The position numbers were made by a program, and so were the translations under genes. From NCBI GenBank assembly GCA_944472155.2, contig OX235279.1, forward strand, positions 62,283,564 to 62,347,563: a stretch of DNA of 64,000 nucleotides, given 5' to 3'. Origin of the DNA: Trichobilharzia szidati. Lineage: Eukaryota > Platyhelminthes > Trematoda > Strigeidida > Schistosomatidae. This document shows, piece by piece, positions 1 through 12,458 of the stretch (positions are counted from its first letter, which is position 1; each line of letters opens with the position of its first letter). The notes under the pieces are model-generated. The model ran no database searches, was not told where the DNA came from, and saw nothing but the letters and a program-made list of their open reading frames with translations.

Positions 1-366
1 CGTAGCTTTGGTTGACTCCAAAAGGAGTAGTGCAGGGATTAATTATATGTGGTTTGTAGTATGAGGTGTGTTAAGACTGTTACTACTGTGAATGTAGTTG
101 ATCGTTTCACAAGTTGGTCCTTCGGTATCGTCGTCAATAGAAAAGAGATAATAATAATAGATACAATTAGTGAAGATATTCAGACTAACAGACAGAAAAA
201 GAATAAGAGAACGTAACAACAGTCAGTCAACCGGTATATATATATACCAGTAATGATGATAATAATAATAGGTGTAGTTAAAGCTGTCAGAAGAGTAAGA
301 CTGAAGAGAATGTAAAGAAGTAAAACGACCAGTTTAATTGTCTACCTTTGAATGGTGTATGCGATT
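1..366. other. No gene recognised
   Basis: AT-rich sequence with short TA and AAT runs (about 236-247 and 260-271). No conserved reading frame is seen. It may include the 3' tail of the minus-strand LINE that ends at about 367. Confidence 0.5.
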
Positions 367-2090
367 TTAAGGGGATAGGCCACTTGGATGAAGTCCTTGT
401 GGCGCTGCATGGTTGTCCAGCCTTCGCTTAAAGGCGCCCACAGATGGTGCCTTAGCTACATCTGCCGGTAAGGAATTCCAGGGACGGCAAACCCGCAGCG
501 AAAAGAAGTGGGAGCGCACCCGGGTCCTTGCTCTCTGATGAGCTATCCTTCTAGGATTTCCACGAGGGAGCCTATACCTACCCAATGGCAGAACACCTTT
601 GTTTGGGTCATTTGTTATTTTGTAGGCAGTAGTTAAATTCCCCTAAGCTAAAGGTAGCTAAGTGTGAATAGGCCTAATTTCTTCAGCCTTTCATCATATG
701 GTTTGTTTTGCAGACCAACCACTCCTTTTGCTGCCCGTCTTTGGACTATTTCCAAGAGGTTGGCGTCTCTTCTAAGCAGTGGGATGTGCAATAATATTAT
801 GCACTTCAAGGTGAAGTCTGACGTATGTTTTGTACAACCTTAGAAAGAGCTCAGGAGTGAGTGCTGCTAACTGTCCGTGTGTGAAGTGTATGACCGCAAA
901 TGCCCTCGCTACATCCCCCATGTAATTTACGCTTGTGTCCATTTTCTCCGCTAGAACTAGACCTAAGTCGCGTTCCGACGTTGAGCAGGACAAGCTTTCA
1001 TTGCACAGGGTGTAACTTGCATTCTGCAGTCTACAGGTGCGTAACTTCACTACTTTGCACTTTTTCAGGTTGAAAGTCATGCCACTGGCCACCACCCAGT
1101 CTTCCAGAAGCCTTAAATCTGCCTGCAGTTTATCTGAGTCCTCCGGATACTTTATCGCCCTCCATATCTTCACGTCATCAGAGTATAGAAGAGTCGGGCA
1201 GCTTAGACGGCATGGTAGATCATTGATAAAAATCAAAAGCATCAGTGGTCCCAGGATGGAACCCTGCGACACTCCTGATGACGAGCTGTGCCAAGATGAT
1301 CGGACTGGATTGACCTTAGTGCAAAATTGCCTCTCAGTTAGGTAGACCTTCAACCATGACAGAAGTGGTTTACCTAAACCTACCTGGCTTATTTTGTGTA
1401 GGAGAAGGTCACGGTGAACAGTGTCAAATGCCTTCTCAAAGTCTAGAAAGATCACATGGACTGGAACATTCATATCCCAGCATGATGTCCAGTCGTCCCA
1501 AGCTGATAATAAGTTAGTGACGCAGGATCTCCCTTTCCTGAAACCGTGTTGGGCTTCATGTAGTATTTTAGACCTATCCAGATATTCCCTGATGTGATCA
1601 TCAATAATACTTCCCAGTACTTTCGATACTACTGGGAGTAGAGCTACTGGTCTATAACTAGTGGCATTTTGCCCATCCCCACCCTTGAAGATCGGAGAAA
1701 GGATGCTTCTTTTCCATTCCTTTGGCGATTTCCCCGATTCCATGGAGTGTTGGAACAAGTCTAATAAAGGCCTACAGAGAGCTTCGGGGCACTGTTTTAG
1801 AACAGATGGCCTGATGTCATCACAACCTGGGGACGTCCCAGGTATGAGTCGGCACAGCTTTCTCAGTACTATTGCAGGGTTTATTTGGGGGGTGGCTATT
1901 TGGTCTTCCTCCTGTGAAATAGTGATGCCACCATTTTGGTCCGTAACGGTAATACCCACATTGCTGTTTAGCTGTTTGGCGAAGGCTAAACTAAATGTTT
2001 CATCCATCTCCAGACTAGTGAGATATTGACCGTTTTGGCCTACTAAGGCGCACGCCCCCTGGTTGGTTGGTTTCCTCCAAATAATCTCTT
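367..2090 (-). mobile_element. CR1/Jockey-like LINE, RT and C-terminal part of ORF2
   Basis: Non-LTR retrotransposon read right to left. The open stretch 2007-772 encodes 411 residues of reverse transcriptase: residues 56-120 carry the fingers with TSYRPVALL, GFRKGRSC is at about 155, the first catalytic Asp is in LDFEKAFD (about 189), SQGSILGP is at about 247 and the palm motif reads YSDD (275-278) instead of the usual YADD. After one or two frameshifts the C-terminal LINE region continues (LLEIVQRRAAKGV then RSHFFSLRVCRPWNSLP) and stops near 367. The upstream side ends near 2090, so the endonuclease and ORF1 are missing. A diverged copy of the same family lies at 49985-51620. The RT frame is long and intact but the frame breaks make it a dead copy. 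Clade assignment is from motif recognition only. Confidence 0.85.
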
Positions 2091-5000
2091 AGCTCTCCAA
2101 CATTCAGTTATCAGTATAATTCCATTTAGTTTTGTTTTGGATTTAGCCGAGTTCATTTGGGATAATTTGGTTTTATTTCTGTCTGTCTGCCTGTCTCCTC
2201 GAAGTTCATTCGCGCGGTGCCTGTAACACAATTTTTAAAACCTGTGCATATTTCGCCTAACTACACAGGCAGTAAGTTCTTCTATACTTCCTGTCGGCAA
2301 TGCTGAAGAATCGAAACGCATATGCGAAGACAACAGGTAGTACCTTTCGAGTTCCAACTGCCACGATAAATGTTCACACATCACATGCATGTGGAAGCAT
2401 CTATGCATTCCATGTGAATTCATTTGTCGGTTACCAATATAACTGCCTCTCAAATGCTAGACAGCTGACGCAGTGACATTTCATAAACCACTCCGTTTGT
2501 CTCACGTAATCATTTATTTTCGTGTGTCACTTAGCCATTTGCTTAATTCCTTAGTTCCACATTGTGGTTGGAAAACAGACACAATGTAATCAAAACGAGA
2601 TGATTTTCAGCGATTAACCATTGTCGACTACTTATTCCTCAGACTCTACAATCAGAAATCCACGAAGACTGTAATATAAATAGCCAGTAAAGTATGAAGT
2701 ATCGAGATCGCAGAGATCCTGGATTTGTCAATGAGTTCAGAAGCACTGTAACCGACGCAGAACAACAGAAAACGACTGGGCAACATGGTTGTTTATTCTT
2801 CAATAGATAATGAAGCAGATTTTCAATGGTTAATCAGTGCCTGAGTCTATAAATAAGCGTTAACATAATGAGCAACAATACTTCTGATCATATTTCTCCA
2901 ACTTACAACCAAACAGCACACGACTTAGCAATGATGAAGCGCCAACCGTCGAGCAGTGATCTGAAACACAGATCAAAACGCCTGTTAACAGGATGATCTC
3001 ACAGGTGCCGCGTGCTAGTGAGGAAGAGGACTCAGGGTCAGTAATTATATATACACACAACCAATTATATTACAATTGGGTGCGAGAAGAGGAAGCTTCC
3101 TATTAGTCGTCCATCACGTATACTCGGGAGACTAGTCCATGAACGCCATGCAGGCGACCTGAAACCAGACAAGCACACAGTTTAGACTTAAGAAAACCGC
3201 CTGACTTACGACGCCTTACGGTGACGACCTTGATTCCACCAATATGGAGACCATTTCAAACAAATAAACGATTCAGTGTTCACCAGCATTGACAGCAGGT
3301 GAAAATTTTATCAGAAACTACGTTGGAGTACATGCATTATATGGAATGATTGTTTGATATGTTAATTAAATATGAAAACCATCATGATCTGATTGCGCTA
3401 TGGGGATATTCCGTTCACTGATAGCGTGTGACGCAGTTTACATTTAAAACTATTGACCGGTTCATAACTGATGGCATTATTTATCAATAGGTTTAATATA
3501 TCCTCAACAAATTCAACGTAAGAGACATTAGTCTGCCTGTAAAAATTTCACATAATCAGGAGCTCACATTTCTATTATCTTTCTAGACTGGGTGCAAAAG
3601 TTCTCCGTTTAAATGGACTGTTTAAGCTCTAGGTAGTGACGCAGCACCCTTTCCACTTAGGATGCTATCATATCACATCCGATTGCACGTGGGCGACTCC
3701 TGGTTACCGATGCACCCTTAGACTGTAAAATAAGTCTAGTGTCCCGAACGGGTTAAATTTCCTGACTTGCCTCATTATCTGTTTATGGTCCACGTGTTAT
3801 GAATATATTCGAGCAGGTGACAACTTCCGTGTACTATAGCATTTTCATATCTTCCTGCTCGGAACACCAGAACAATGTTAAATAAGTTTATTCATCACAA
3901 CACCACATTATCAATGCTACATCACTTTGTTACATGAAATAAGCGTATCCAGTGTGGAATGACATTCTTTCCCATTACCATAGTTCTACAATTAAATACA
4001 CGGCAGAACCAGCCTACATGCATCACCAGCTCATCAAAATACAACGCACTAATGGTTCACATATTCAGAATAATGCTTTGATTGTCGTTGATATCAGTCC
4101 TAGTGAACACCGAAGTAACGTCCAATGACTTTGCCAATCAGAACCATTTATTGCTGTACGTGACAATCTCTAGCGTGACTTTAACGTTTACTAGTTGGTA
4201 GAAGACCAGAGCAATATGACCATCAGTGCTGATGCACATTAAACTGACGCTTATTTGTAGGCTTTTTTCAATTTATTTGTATTTATTAACTGTTAGCTTG
4301 GTGACCAAACTGCCGTATAATTTACTTTGCTGTGTTTCAGTTTGTTATTGTTTCAGCAATAAAGCTGTAATGATCGTCGTCCATAATCAGTCGTACTAGA
4401 GTTCAGTTGTTTATCAAGTTTCTGATAAGTATTCTGATAGTATGAAAACTGCCTTTAGTTTCAAAATTATAGTCGTTCTTAAGGTCGAGTGTTACATGGA
4501 ATGTGTATGTAAGTCGAAATTATTCCGCATCATAGGTCATGCCAAGGACGTGAAATGCTGAACTAATACGTCTGTTAAACTAAAAAAATTTTTGTTCCTC
4601 ATTACTAATAACAGGTAACTCACCACAATCACCCGTGTGTAGGTTAATGTGAAGGTAAGCGGCTCGCTTTAAACAGTTTCTACCAGTTCTTGATGAGTTA
4701 CTAACGACAACATTGCTAAAGCATTTTGTAGAACCTAACCGTAGCAGCATAATGAGAGTAAATGTAACTTTTTAATATGATGAAATGGTTAGGGCCGTAA
4801 TAATTGAAGGGACCTCATAAGTGTCTCCTCCTGGCTGGGTAACCAAAACTCTCATTTCTTTGGTTGAAACCTACAATCCACTTTTGTCAAAATAACAAGG
4901 CACAGTGTTCAAGGGGGCGAGAAAAGTAACAAAGTCCTTAAAACGAGAAAAATAAAGTTGACCTACTTACCGGTGCTAGTCACTTAGTCAGCAAACATGA

Positions 5001-6749
5001 TCTTAAAGTCAAGGCTGTTAAACAAAATCAATACCGAAACAAAGTAACAAGAAAATGCATCAGGAAATCGACCGTGAATCCGTGTGACTGAAATGATGCG
5101 GAATCTAAAAAAGTGAAGCACGGTACACGATGAGAAATCAAGGATCTGATGCTCCAAGAAGGTGATTGTTTTCTGGTCTCAAATGTTTCCGAGTTTCTTT
5201 GAAGCACTGGATAGGAAAGTATGCAGGATCGGCGAAATTCATGAATTCAACCCAGCTGTATATGTCTCGCCACTAACGACTGATGGAAATCAGGAAAGAC
5301 ATGACTCCAACAATAGGATTTTCCACTAATGACATCAAAAGTTGTTGCGCTGCGCTGCAAATGAATGCCTCATCGTTATCTCAATGTTATCGTTAACTAA
5401 ATGTTCCACTGAACAACCATAACCACTGTATTTTCCGTAGATCAGTTGGCGCGGTGCTGAAAGAATTCTAGCCACTGTGTTAGGGTTGGTCAGTCTGAAG
5501 AAACAACTAATCGTGCGTATAATTACAGATTTGGAAGCACGGTTGTAACCAACAGTATAAGGATCTTGAGGACGTTCATGCAGTATACCTTGATTGTCCT
5601 CAAAGTACTAAGTCACACTTTGAACTGCTTGTTTTATAGTAGTTAGTCCTGTTCGTTCTATGTACTTCTGTTACTGCAAACCCTAGGGGAAGTGGGATTA
5701 AGACACTGCATGATAGGACAGTATCGAAAAATGTCTGGACGAAAGCTAATTGCTTCGAATGCTTATTATATGTGAAATGATCTACCTTATAATGTAGACA
5801 ACAAAAACTCAATTATCTAGGTCTATAACTCAGGTGAGTGCTTTTGATAGTGTTCTTTTCTACGAAATGGATGGTTTGGTTGCGAACAATTCATCCTTCT
5901 TTTGCACAACATCATCAACTTCAGTGTGAATTGAACTTGGAAATTCTCTATAAATGAAATGTTCTTCTCTCCTGATGACATTTCCTTAGATTCAGATATA
6001 ATCACATCTACTTGTTGATATTGATCCTTGCATGGACCCAATATTTGGTGAATGCTTCATCCATCAAGTTCTAAAAACTCACCTAACAATTTGGCTGGCA
6101 TCGGAGAAATTGGTCAGACGAATATCGAAAGCTTCGCAGGATCCGTGTAGCTCTAAAAAGAAATGTGGTGGTGGCTTTTCAGCCTTCATCAGTCATTAGT
6201 GCTGTACTTCAAATAATGTATGTTTCAAATGCCCTAGTGACAAAATTGCCTGCGTCACTGTTAAATTTCAACCTACGTATACATCTCAAGCATTTATATT
6301 GCACCTGGATATAGTCTGAGTTATGGAGCGACTGAGTATAAATATGACTAACGAGAATGTACTGCTTATTAGTTAAATTTCTCAAACCTGAAAAGTAAAT
6401 CCTGAGGACCCATACGTTGACGAAGGATAAGTATATTCCAACAAGGAAAATTAACGGTCACATATGAGTGTGCATAGAAATGTTCTACAGTACAGTTCTA
6501 CAGTACAACAGTATAAAAAGTAACTAGCGTGTATGAACCAATAAGAAAGATAAATTAGTTTTTCTTGCCCCTCCTGGATTCTGATTGGCTGCAGTGTCAT
6601 GCGACAAAGGTCATAAATCGTTATTTAGTTGGTGGACAGACTAGAATGTGAGTTATCACTGACTAATGACCAAAAGACATACAACAAACCATATCCGATT
6701 GGCGAACAAAGTAGATATCATGTGATTACATATCAGTCTGTCAGAATTA
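2091..6749. other. 4.7 kb with no recognised gene or element
   Basis: Only short open frames without recognisable domains (for example 2860-3060, 5600-5812 and 5823-6041, all minus). Composition is like other intergenic DNA in the window. It may hold old, unrecognisable repeats. Confidence 0.5.
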
Positions 6750-8560
6750 TCATTATTCAATGATTTTACGTCCTTCGCTGCCACTTGCCTTAGAAACCCT
6801 TTGCAAGTGGTTACTGCCTACTTCGTTTTTAGTGTCTACAGTCTCCTCTCATCGTTAGGCCATGAAAATACTGTCAACATCTCAAAACCACTAGAAAATA
6901 CTCTGGATCTGGTGTTTGCGAACGACTTCGGCAAATTTAAAGCTCAGAAAAAAGCCCCACTACTTAATCCTGATCATTTTGTCATACATAAATTGCCCAA
7001 AATGTAAAACAACGCTGCACAAAGTGGCTTTCTTGTACCTTGGCAAGAAAACACAACATAAATGTTGCTGCCATGATAAGACACAGAATTTAAGAACCAT
7101 ATCAAATGATACAAATTGGGAGCTATTCACTAAACAAGTTCTAGATGACACAATCACGGACGAAACATGTTATCCCAAATACTGTCTTGACGTTTGTCGT
7201 CCAAAAGAGACACTCTTCTCAAATTCGACCGCTTCTCCTCTTCTCAGATCAGAAAGCTTCACAAAGAAAGAGAAAGTTTATGCAAAATGGAAGAGAATCC
7301 CGGTGTTATAAAATGAACATTTTAAAGAAATCAGAGATACGGAGATTAAATATGATCTGGAACCAAAAGTTCTTATCATGCATAACCTCATCAAATATGT
7401 AGAAGCTGTTTAAGGAATTCACCGTGGATAAGCAAATAAAAACTGTTCCTTCTTCAGTTGTTGTTGACACCCTTCATATGTTGATATAAGCATAAAACCT
7501 AGGCACTGTAGTAGAGTATGACTCCATTATATGTGAGATTTTATTCTGATAAATCACACAATGTTATACAGCTGATGTTATGATCTAAAATACTACAAGT
7601 ACAAATAATGACCTCTTCTCTGGACTTAGCACAAACGATATCTTCAAGTATCTCAAATATCTGAAACCAACTTAGTCCTTTGGCCCAGATGATGGCACAG
7701 CTACTATCCTCAATAAATGTGCTGACATTTTATGTCATCCCCTCATTGGCATTTTCAATGAATCGCTTTCCAATAAAATTGTTCCTGCTTCTTGGAAGGA
7801 CATTAAGGTTGTTCCTGTGCCTAAGTCATCAAGTGGACCAACTCTTAAGTTTAGAACTGTTATCATTACTTCACCATTTTTCAAAATAATGGAGACTGCT
7901 TTTACTTCGCCCTGAACTTTCACCAAAGCATCCAAAGACCCTAATCAGTTCCCTTATAAACATAGTAGGTTACTTAAGATGCCACCGTCGTATTGTATCA
8001 TAATATTGTCTCTAGTTTAGGCAGAGGGGGCAAATCGACTCGGTGTACCTTCCTGTATTACACATCTGCCTTCCACTCTGTACTTAGGCCTATTTCGTTA
8101 AACAAGCTTGCTGCAATACAAGCACAATACTGGGCTTATAATTGGTTGCATTCCCATTTTTCGGATAGGAGGCAGTACACTGTTTACAATGGGAGGTCAT
8201 CCACTGCTTCGCTTACTTTAGCTGGTCTTCTTCGCTGTGCTGTATCTTTTATTTTTCTGTTTTCATTCTCCTCACATGATTTGCCCCATTCTGACGAAGC
8301 TAATTTGGTTAAGTATGCCTGTGATCTGACTGTTTCTCTCTCTGTTGCTTCTCAGTCAGACTGCTCCAAAATAAACCACTTTTTATCAGGAATTAGTAGG
8401 CGGTTCTCGTCGAATGGTCTTGAAGTTAATCCCCCCAAATGTCACGTGATTAATTTCACCTTGAGATGCAAGCGGGACTTGCGTGAACTATTTAGTCTTT
8501 ACGGTTTCACAATCATAGGTGGCAGTGAAGCTCAAAATTAAATTGAATGTTCTGAGGAGT
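6750..8560 (+). mobile_element. CR1/Jockey-like LINE relic: endonuclease end plus RT
   Basis: Read on the + strand. Positions 6801-7007 match the end of a LINE endonuclease and its linker (ENTLDLVFAN, PLLNPDHFVI). A badly broken linker follows to about 7640. RT begins near 7680 (FGPDDGTATILNKCAD, VPASWKDIKVVPVPKS) and continues in the open stretch 7993-8541 (LDYTSAFDS-like YYTSAFHSV, HDLPHSDEANLVKYACDL, NPPKCHVINFTLRCKRDL). The palm motif at 8314-8325 reads YACD, so the first palm Asp is replaced by Cys: catalytically dead even apart from stops. The same motif set (LTVSL, SDC-K-N-FL) is in the minus-strand relic at 44660-45620, where the motif is still YADD. Confidence 0.8.
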
Positions 8561-8569
8561 AAGAAAGTC

Positions 8570-10330
8570 ACTGCGGGCAACCCCGATCTCTCCCACAGGT
8601 CACTCATTCTGCACAAAGTAGAACAATCACTGGCTTCGGATTACAAGGCCAGGTTTCAATCTGACCTTGACCGAGGCAAACCAATCTTAGTTTAGTTACT
8701 GCCAACAACAGTATCAGGTGTAACTATACGCAGCTTGTACAGAATCGGCCAAATGGCTGACTCTGCAGTTAATCAGCCAGTGCGCATTCTCAAAGTCGTA
8801 CTTAACTCAAAAACAGAGAGAGGTACTATACTGGGCAACTCCCAAACTCTTAAGGCATCAGACACATACGTCCGTACCGAATTATGCCTAGCAGATGGCG
8901 TCAAAAGTTAGGCTGAGGCTCTAAAACCAAGAGAAGGGCGAGAAAATCCTGAAGGTTTAAGGTTTTTTGGAGTTGTCAAAGTTCGAAGTTTGATGATCCT
9001 GAAAACCCTATGGGTAGGCCACAAAAGCACCAAACTAAGCTAACGGTGCGCCACAAAAATACCCACAGCCCGTTTTAAAAACGGACTGAGCTGGGTAATA
9101 CGATGGAATCCAGAAACCCCGACATACTTGTCATCACAGAGGCACAGCTCAAATACGACGTCACATAAAACTAAGTTAACCTGCCAAACTTCCCAGCGCC
9201 AACTAAGGCGCGAAGGAGGTGGCGTAGCCGTCTATCTCGAGAAATGCTTAACCATGCGTAGCATTGAAGATCCCACACACGAAGGTGGAAAGTGCGAACT
9301 TCTACGCTCCAGACCTAAGTGTATAGGTCAAGATATTAGCCCTACTGCTACATACTGCAGTCTTGACTGTAATGCAGAGGACTCCCCAGTAGAGAAGCTA
9401 CTGGGGAAGCTACTTGACACTGAAATGTCGAAGTCTCTTAATCTGTGACTTCAGTGTCTTACCATGCCGTCTTCAGACAGCTCCTTTAAATATGAACTGC
9501 CGGAATTTAGGATCTCTCTAGCCTTAGTCCAACATGCCATGAAGCCATGAAGCTGGGTCCACGTCGCTAAGATCTAAGCACTTTCAGAGATCCACCAAAC
9601 AAAGATGAAGTTCGAAATGCACTTGGCTCGAAATGTAAAGACAACCTAAGAAAATTTTCTCGAAGGTGAACTTGGGGAATAAGGCACCCAATGGGGTCCC
9701 ATACCTGAATGTTGACAACGACACAGTTGGAGAAGATCAAGAGGATCCACTTATCTCTCCAAAGTCTTTACACAGGAGTCGTCACTTGGCACAAGATCAG
9801 CTATGGCTGCATCAGGGGAACACAGGATAGACTCGAATGACGTCGGCCAAGACATTATGTGCAACTGCCTGAAGAAACTAGATCGAGGGAAATCAATGAG
9901 TCCTGATTATCTTAATCCAAGGCTTCTCAAGGAACTACTAACACACACAGCCGGCCGACCCATTGACTACGGTCTTCAAGCTATATCCTCTCCTGAATGA
10001 GGGAGTTCCTCATAGGTAGGAGACAGAGCATTACGATGAACTCAAAACCGTCCTCCGGGACAACAGAACACAGCTGAGTGCCACAAGGCACGGTACTCGG
10101 GCCTCTTATTTATTTTGTATACCAATGAATTATCTCTGCTCATGGATTCTCCAATGACCGCGTGTGCATATCAGTAAAAAATCTGGAGAAGGTTGAAGGG
10201 CGACGGCGATACTCTCACTTTTCAGGGACACCCCAAACAACTATTAGATTGGTTTAAAGAATGGTCGCTCCCGATCAACGTTGCGCAATGTGCAGTCACG
10301 TGCACTCAAGCATCAGCTCCTACGATCTAG
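8570..10330 (+). mobile_element. Second plus-strand LINE relic: ORF1-like, endonuclease and RT pieces
   Basis: Decayed non-LTR element directly after the previous one. About 8590-9010 reads as an ORF1-type protein in pieces (DSAVNQPVRILKVVLNS, YVRTELCLADGVKS). About 9100-9470 reads as the endonuclease start (NPDILVITEAQL) and about 9800-10320 as RT (LKKLDRGKSMSPDYLNPRL, then a GPLLFILYTNELSLL palm region). Stops and frameshifts are frequent. ORF1 is recognised from general appearance only and is less certain than the other parts. Confidence 0.65.
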
Positions 10331-10466
10331 AGGGAATAACTCGCCCATTAGTTCAGACTCATTTCGATTTCGGCGTCACGACTTAAAAACAATGCCACAT
10401 TATTGCGCGATGTCTGCACGTATTGTCAGATACTTATCGGCAATTTGCAGTGGCTTTTCTGGAATC

Positions 10467-11045
10467 CAGAAAGATTGAGCGAAGAAATATTTACTTTTCA
10501 ATTAGATCCTCTTCTCTGGCTCTACTCTAATATATATATAGCATTTTTACAATACACAACAATTTACCAAACAAGTGGTGATATGTTTGTTAACAATAAT
10601 TAAACAGTGTCAAAATGTCAATGGGTTGATAATTAACGCGGAAAATCAATACACATTTAAAAAGTAGAAATGGATAGAATAAATTAATTTTACAAGAATA
10701 ACACGTAATTAAAGATGAAGTGGTTAAAATAAAAATAAAATAATTTGGACAATTATAATTTAATAGGGAAAGGGGGGGCGACGTAGTCCTGTCTTGTAAC
10801 GATGGCCACGGTAAGGAAAGTGGCTGTGCAAATTTCTTCTGTACACATAGGCTTGGTTTCTTCTGGTGGATTCCGATTGCTTCAGCTGTCTGTAGAAGAC
10901 GAACTCGTAGAGCAAAGTTAAGATTAGTCGGAATGCTATATATAATTTTAAATGCAGTATTCACATCAACCTTGTGCTCAGTATCAACAAGGTGTGCTAA
11001 AATAGAACTACGAATAGATCTTGTTTGTCCCTTGCTTAACGACGC
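10467..11045 (-). mobile_element. 5'-truncated Penelope-like element, left arm of palindrome
   Basis: On the minus strand, from about 11045 downwards, the translation reads as the extreme C-terminus of a Penelope-like element: HLVDTEHKVD, then LLQTAEAIGIHQKKPSLCVQ, followed by a non-coding 3' tail to 10467. The GIY-YIG core is missing, so the copy is 5'-truncated. Positions 10467-10927 form an inverted repeat with 11080-11537. The first 20 bases at the outer end pair exactly with the end of the right arm. Confidence 0.75.
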
Positions 11046-11079
11046 TGGATGATGTTCAGAAATACGACGATGAAACTGC

Positions 11080-11537
11080 CTAATATTAACTTTGCTCTAA
11101 GAGTTCGTCTTCTACAGACAGCTGAAGCAATCGGAATCCACCAGAAGAAACCAAGCCTATGTGTACAGAAGAAATTTGCACAGCCACTTTCCTTACCGTG
11201 GCCATCGTTACAAGACAGGACTACGTCGCCCCCCTTTCCCTATTAAATTATAATTGTCCAAATTATTTTATTTTTATTTTAACCACTTCATCTTTAATTA
11301 CGTGTTATTCTTGTAAAATTAATTTATTCTATCCATTTCTACTTTTTAAATGTGTATTGATTTTCCGCGTTAATTATCAACCCATTGACATTTTGACACT
11401 GTTTAATTATTGTTAACAAACATATCACCACTTGTTTGGTAAATTGTTGTGTATTGTAAAAATGCTATATATATTAGAGTAGAGCCAGAGAAGAGGATCT
11501 AATTGAAAAGTAAATATTTCTTCGCTCAATCTTTCTG
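11080..11537 (+). mobile_element. 5'-truncated Penelope-like element, right arm of palindrome
   Basis: Mirror copy of the left arm, on the + strand and more strongly 5'-truncated (starts at the FALRVRLLQTAEAIG part). The translation is nearly identical to the left arm over about 100 residues. The 3' tail ends at 11537. The spacer between arms is 10928-11079. Head-to-head arrangement of two truncated copies. Confidence 0.75.
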
Positions 11538-11599
11538 TTTTCCAAATGTCTAAATGGGGATATTTTCTGGAATCACCAGAGGTATGTTAACCTCCTTAT

Positions 11600-12060
11600 A
11601 TACATCTCTAATAAGGTCAAGGCTGTAAAAGTCTATCCAAGCAGCCAGTCCTTGTCTTAAAGGGGACTGACATATTCTAGAAAGGGTTCAAAAGAACGCA
11701 ACATGTGTGATTCCTGGCATGGCTAATATATCATACGAGGAAAGATTAGACGGTTTACATCTCTTCTCCCTATTATACCGCAGGCAGAGGTTACTTAAGT
11801 ACAGCGTTTAAAATTTTAAACTATGATCATGGACATGATGTTTCCTGTCCTTTCCTTCCCATCAGGTCAAAGCATCTTAGAGGACATAGCAGGAGAGTTT
11901 AGAAGTCAAGGTGAAACTAAATTGCTGTGCAGTACTAGTCCTCTCAGGGTCATCAACTCCTGGAAACTACTCCCAGAAGAAGTAATTACCTGCAACCCAA
12001 ACTGATTCATTCAAGCAGGGTTTGAACAAGCCCGGAAATTTATTAGTAGAGGATTGACAT
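11600..12060 (+). mobile_element. LINE C-terminal fragment, broken
   Basis: Matches in pieces the C-terminal tail of a CR1-like ORF2: ISYEERLDGLHLFSLLYR, FKILNYDHG, LRVINSWKLLPEEVI. Several frame breaks. The same tail, better kept, is at 62034-62400 on the minus strand. Ends about 300 bp before the phosphatase start codon. Confidence 0.7.
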
Positions 12061-12353
12061 AGGCTTCAAACTTTCCATTCTCAATCAACATATCTGAATT
12101 CTGAATCTGAACAGAGTTATAAGTTATAAATGGCTAAAAAATCTCAAAGAAAGTCACTGAGGATCCGAAACCCTTTTATAACACTGAAAAATAGCATGAG
12201 AAAGTCAAGTGATCAGCGCCAGATCGTTACAGCGACAATGAAAATGAGACACTGTCAAACATTGAACATTGTGATTCGTTGGCGCGGTTCAACGTAAAAC
12301 ATTACTTGAAATGGGCTGAGTTTTCGTGTTAGTTTTTAAGTACAATTCATATA

Positions 12354-12458
12354 ATGATGGAAGGCGAAAGTATTTTGGAGAACGCGTGCGTTACACTGAA
12401 TGTGAAGGACGAGATGTTACAATTTGATAGAGATGATTCATGGAATGTTGTCTATGAG
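12354..12458 (+). CDS. PTP exon 1 (residues 1-35)
   Basis: Starts MMEGESILEN and ends DDSWNVVYE, matching the first helix of PTP1B-type domains (a GSWAAIYQ-like segment). The donor is GAG followed by gtattt at 12459. Phase 0. The intron that follows, 12459-12500, is 42 nt and ends tttctgtag. Confidence 0.85.
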
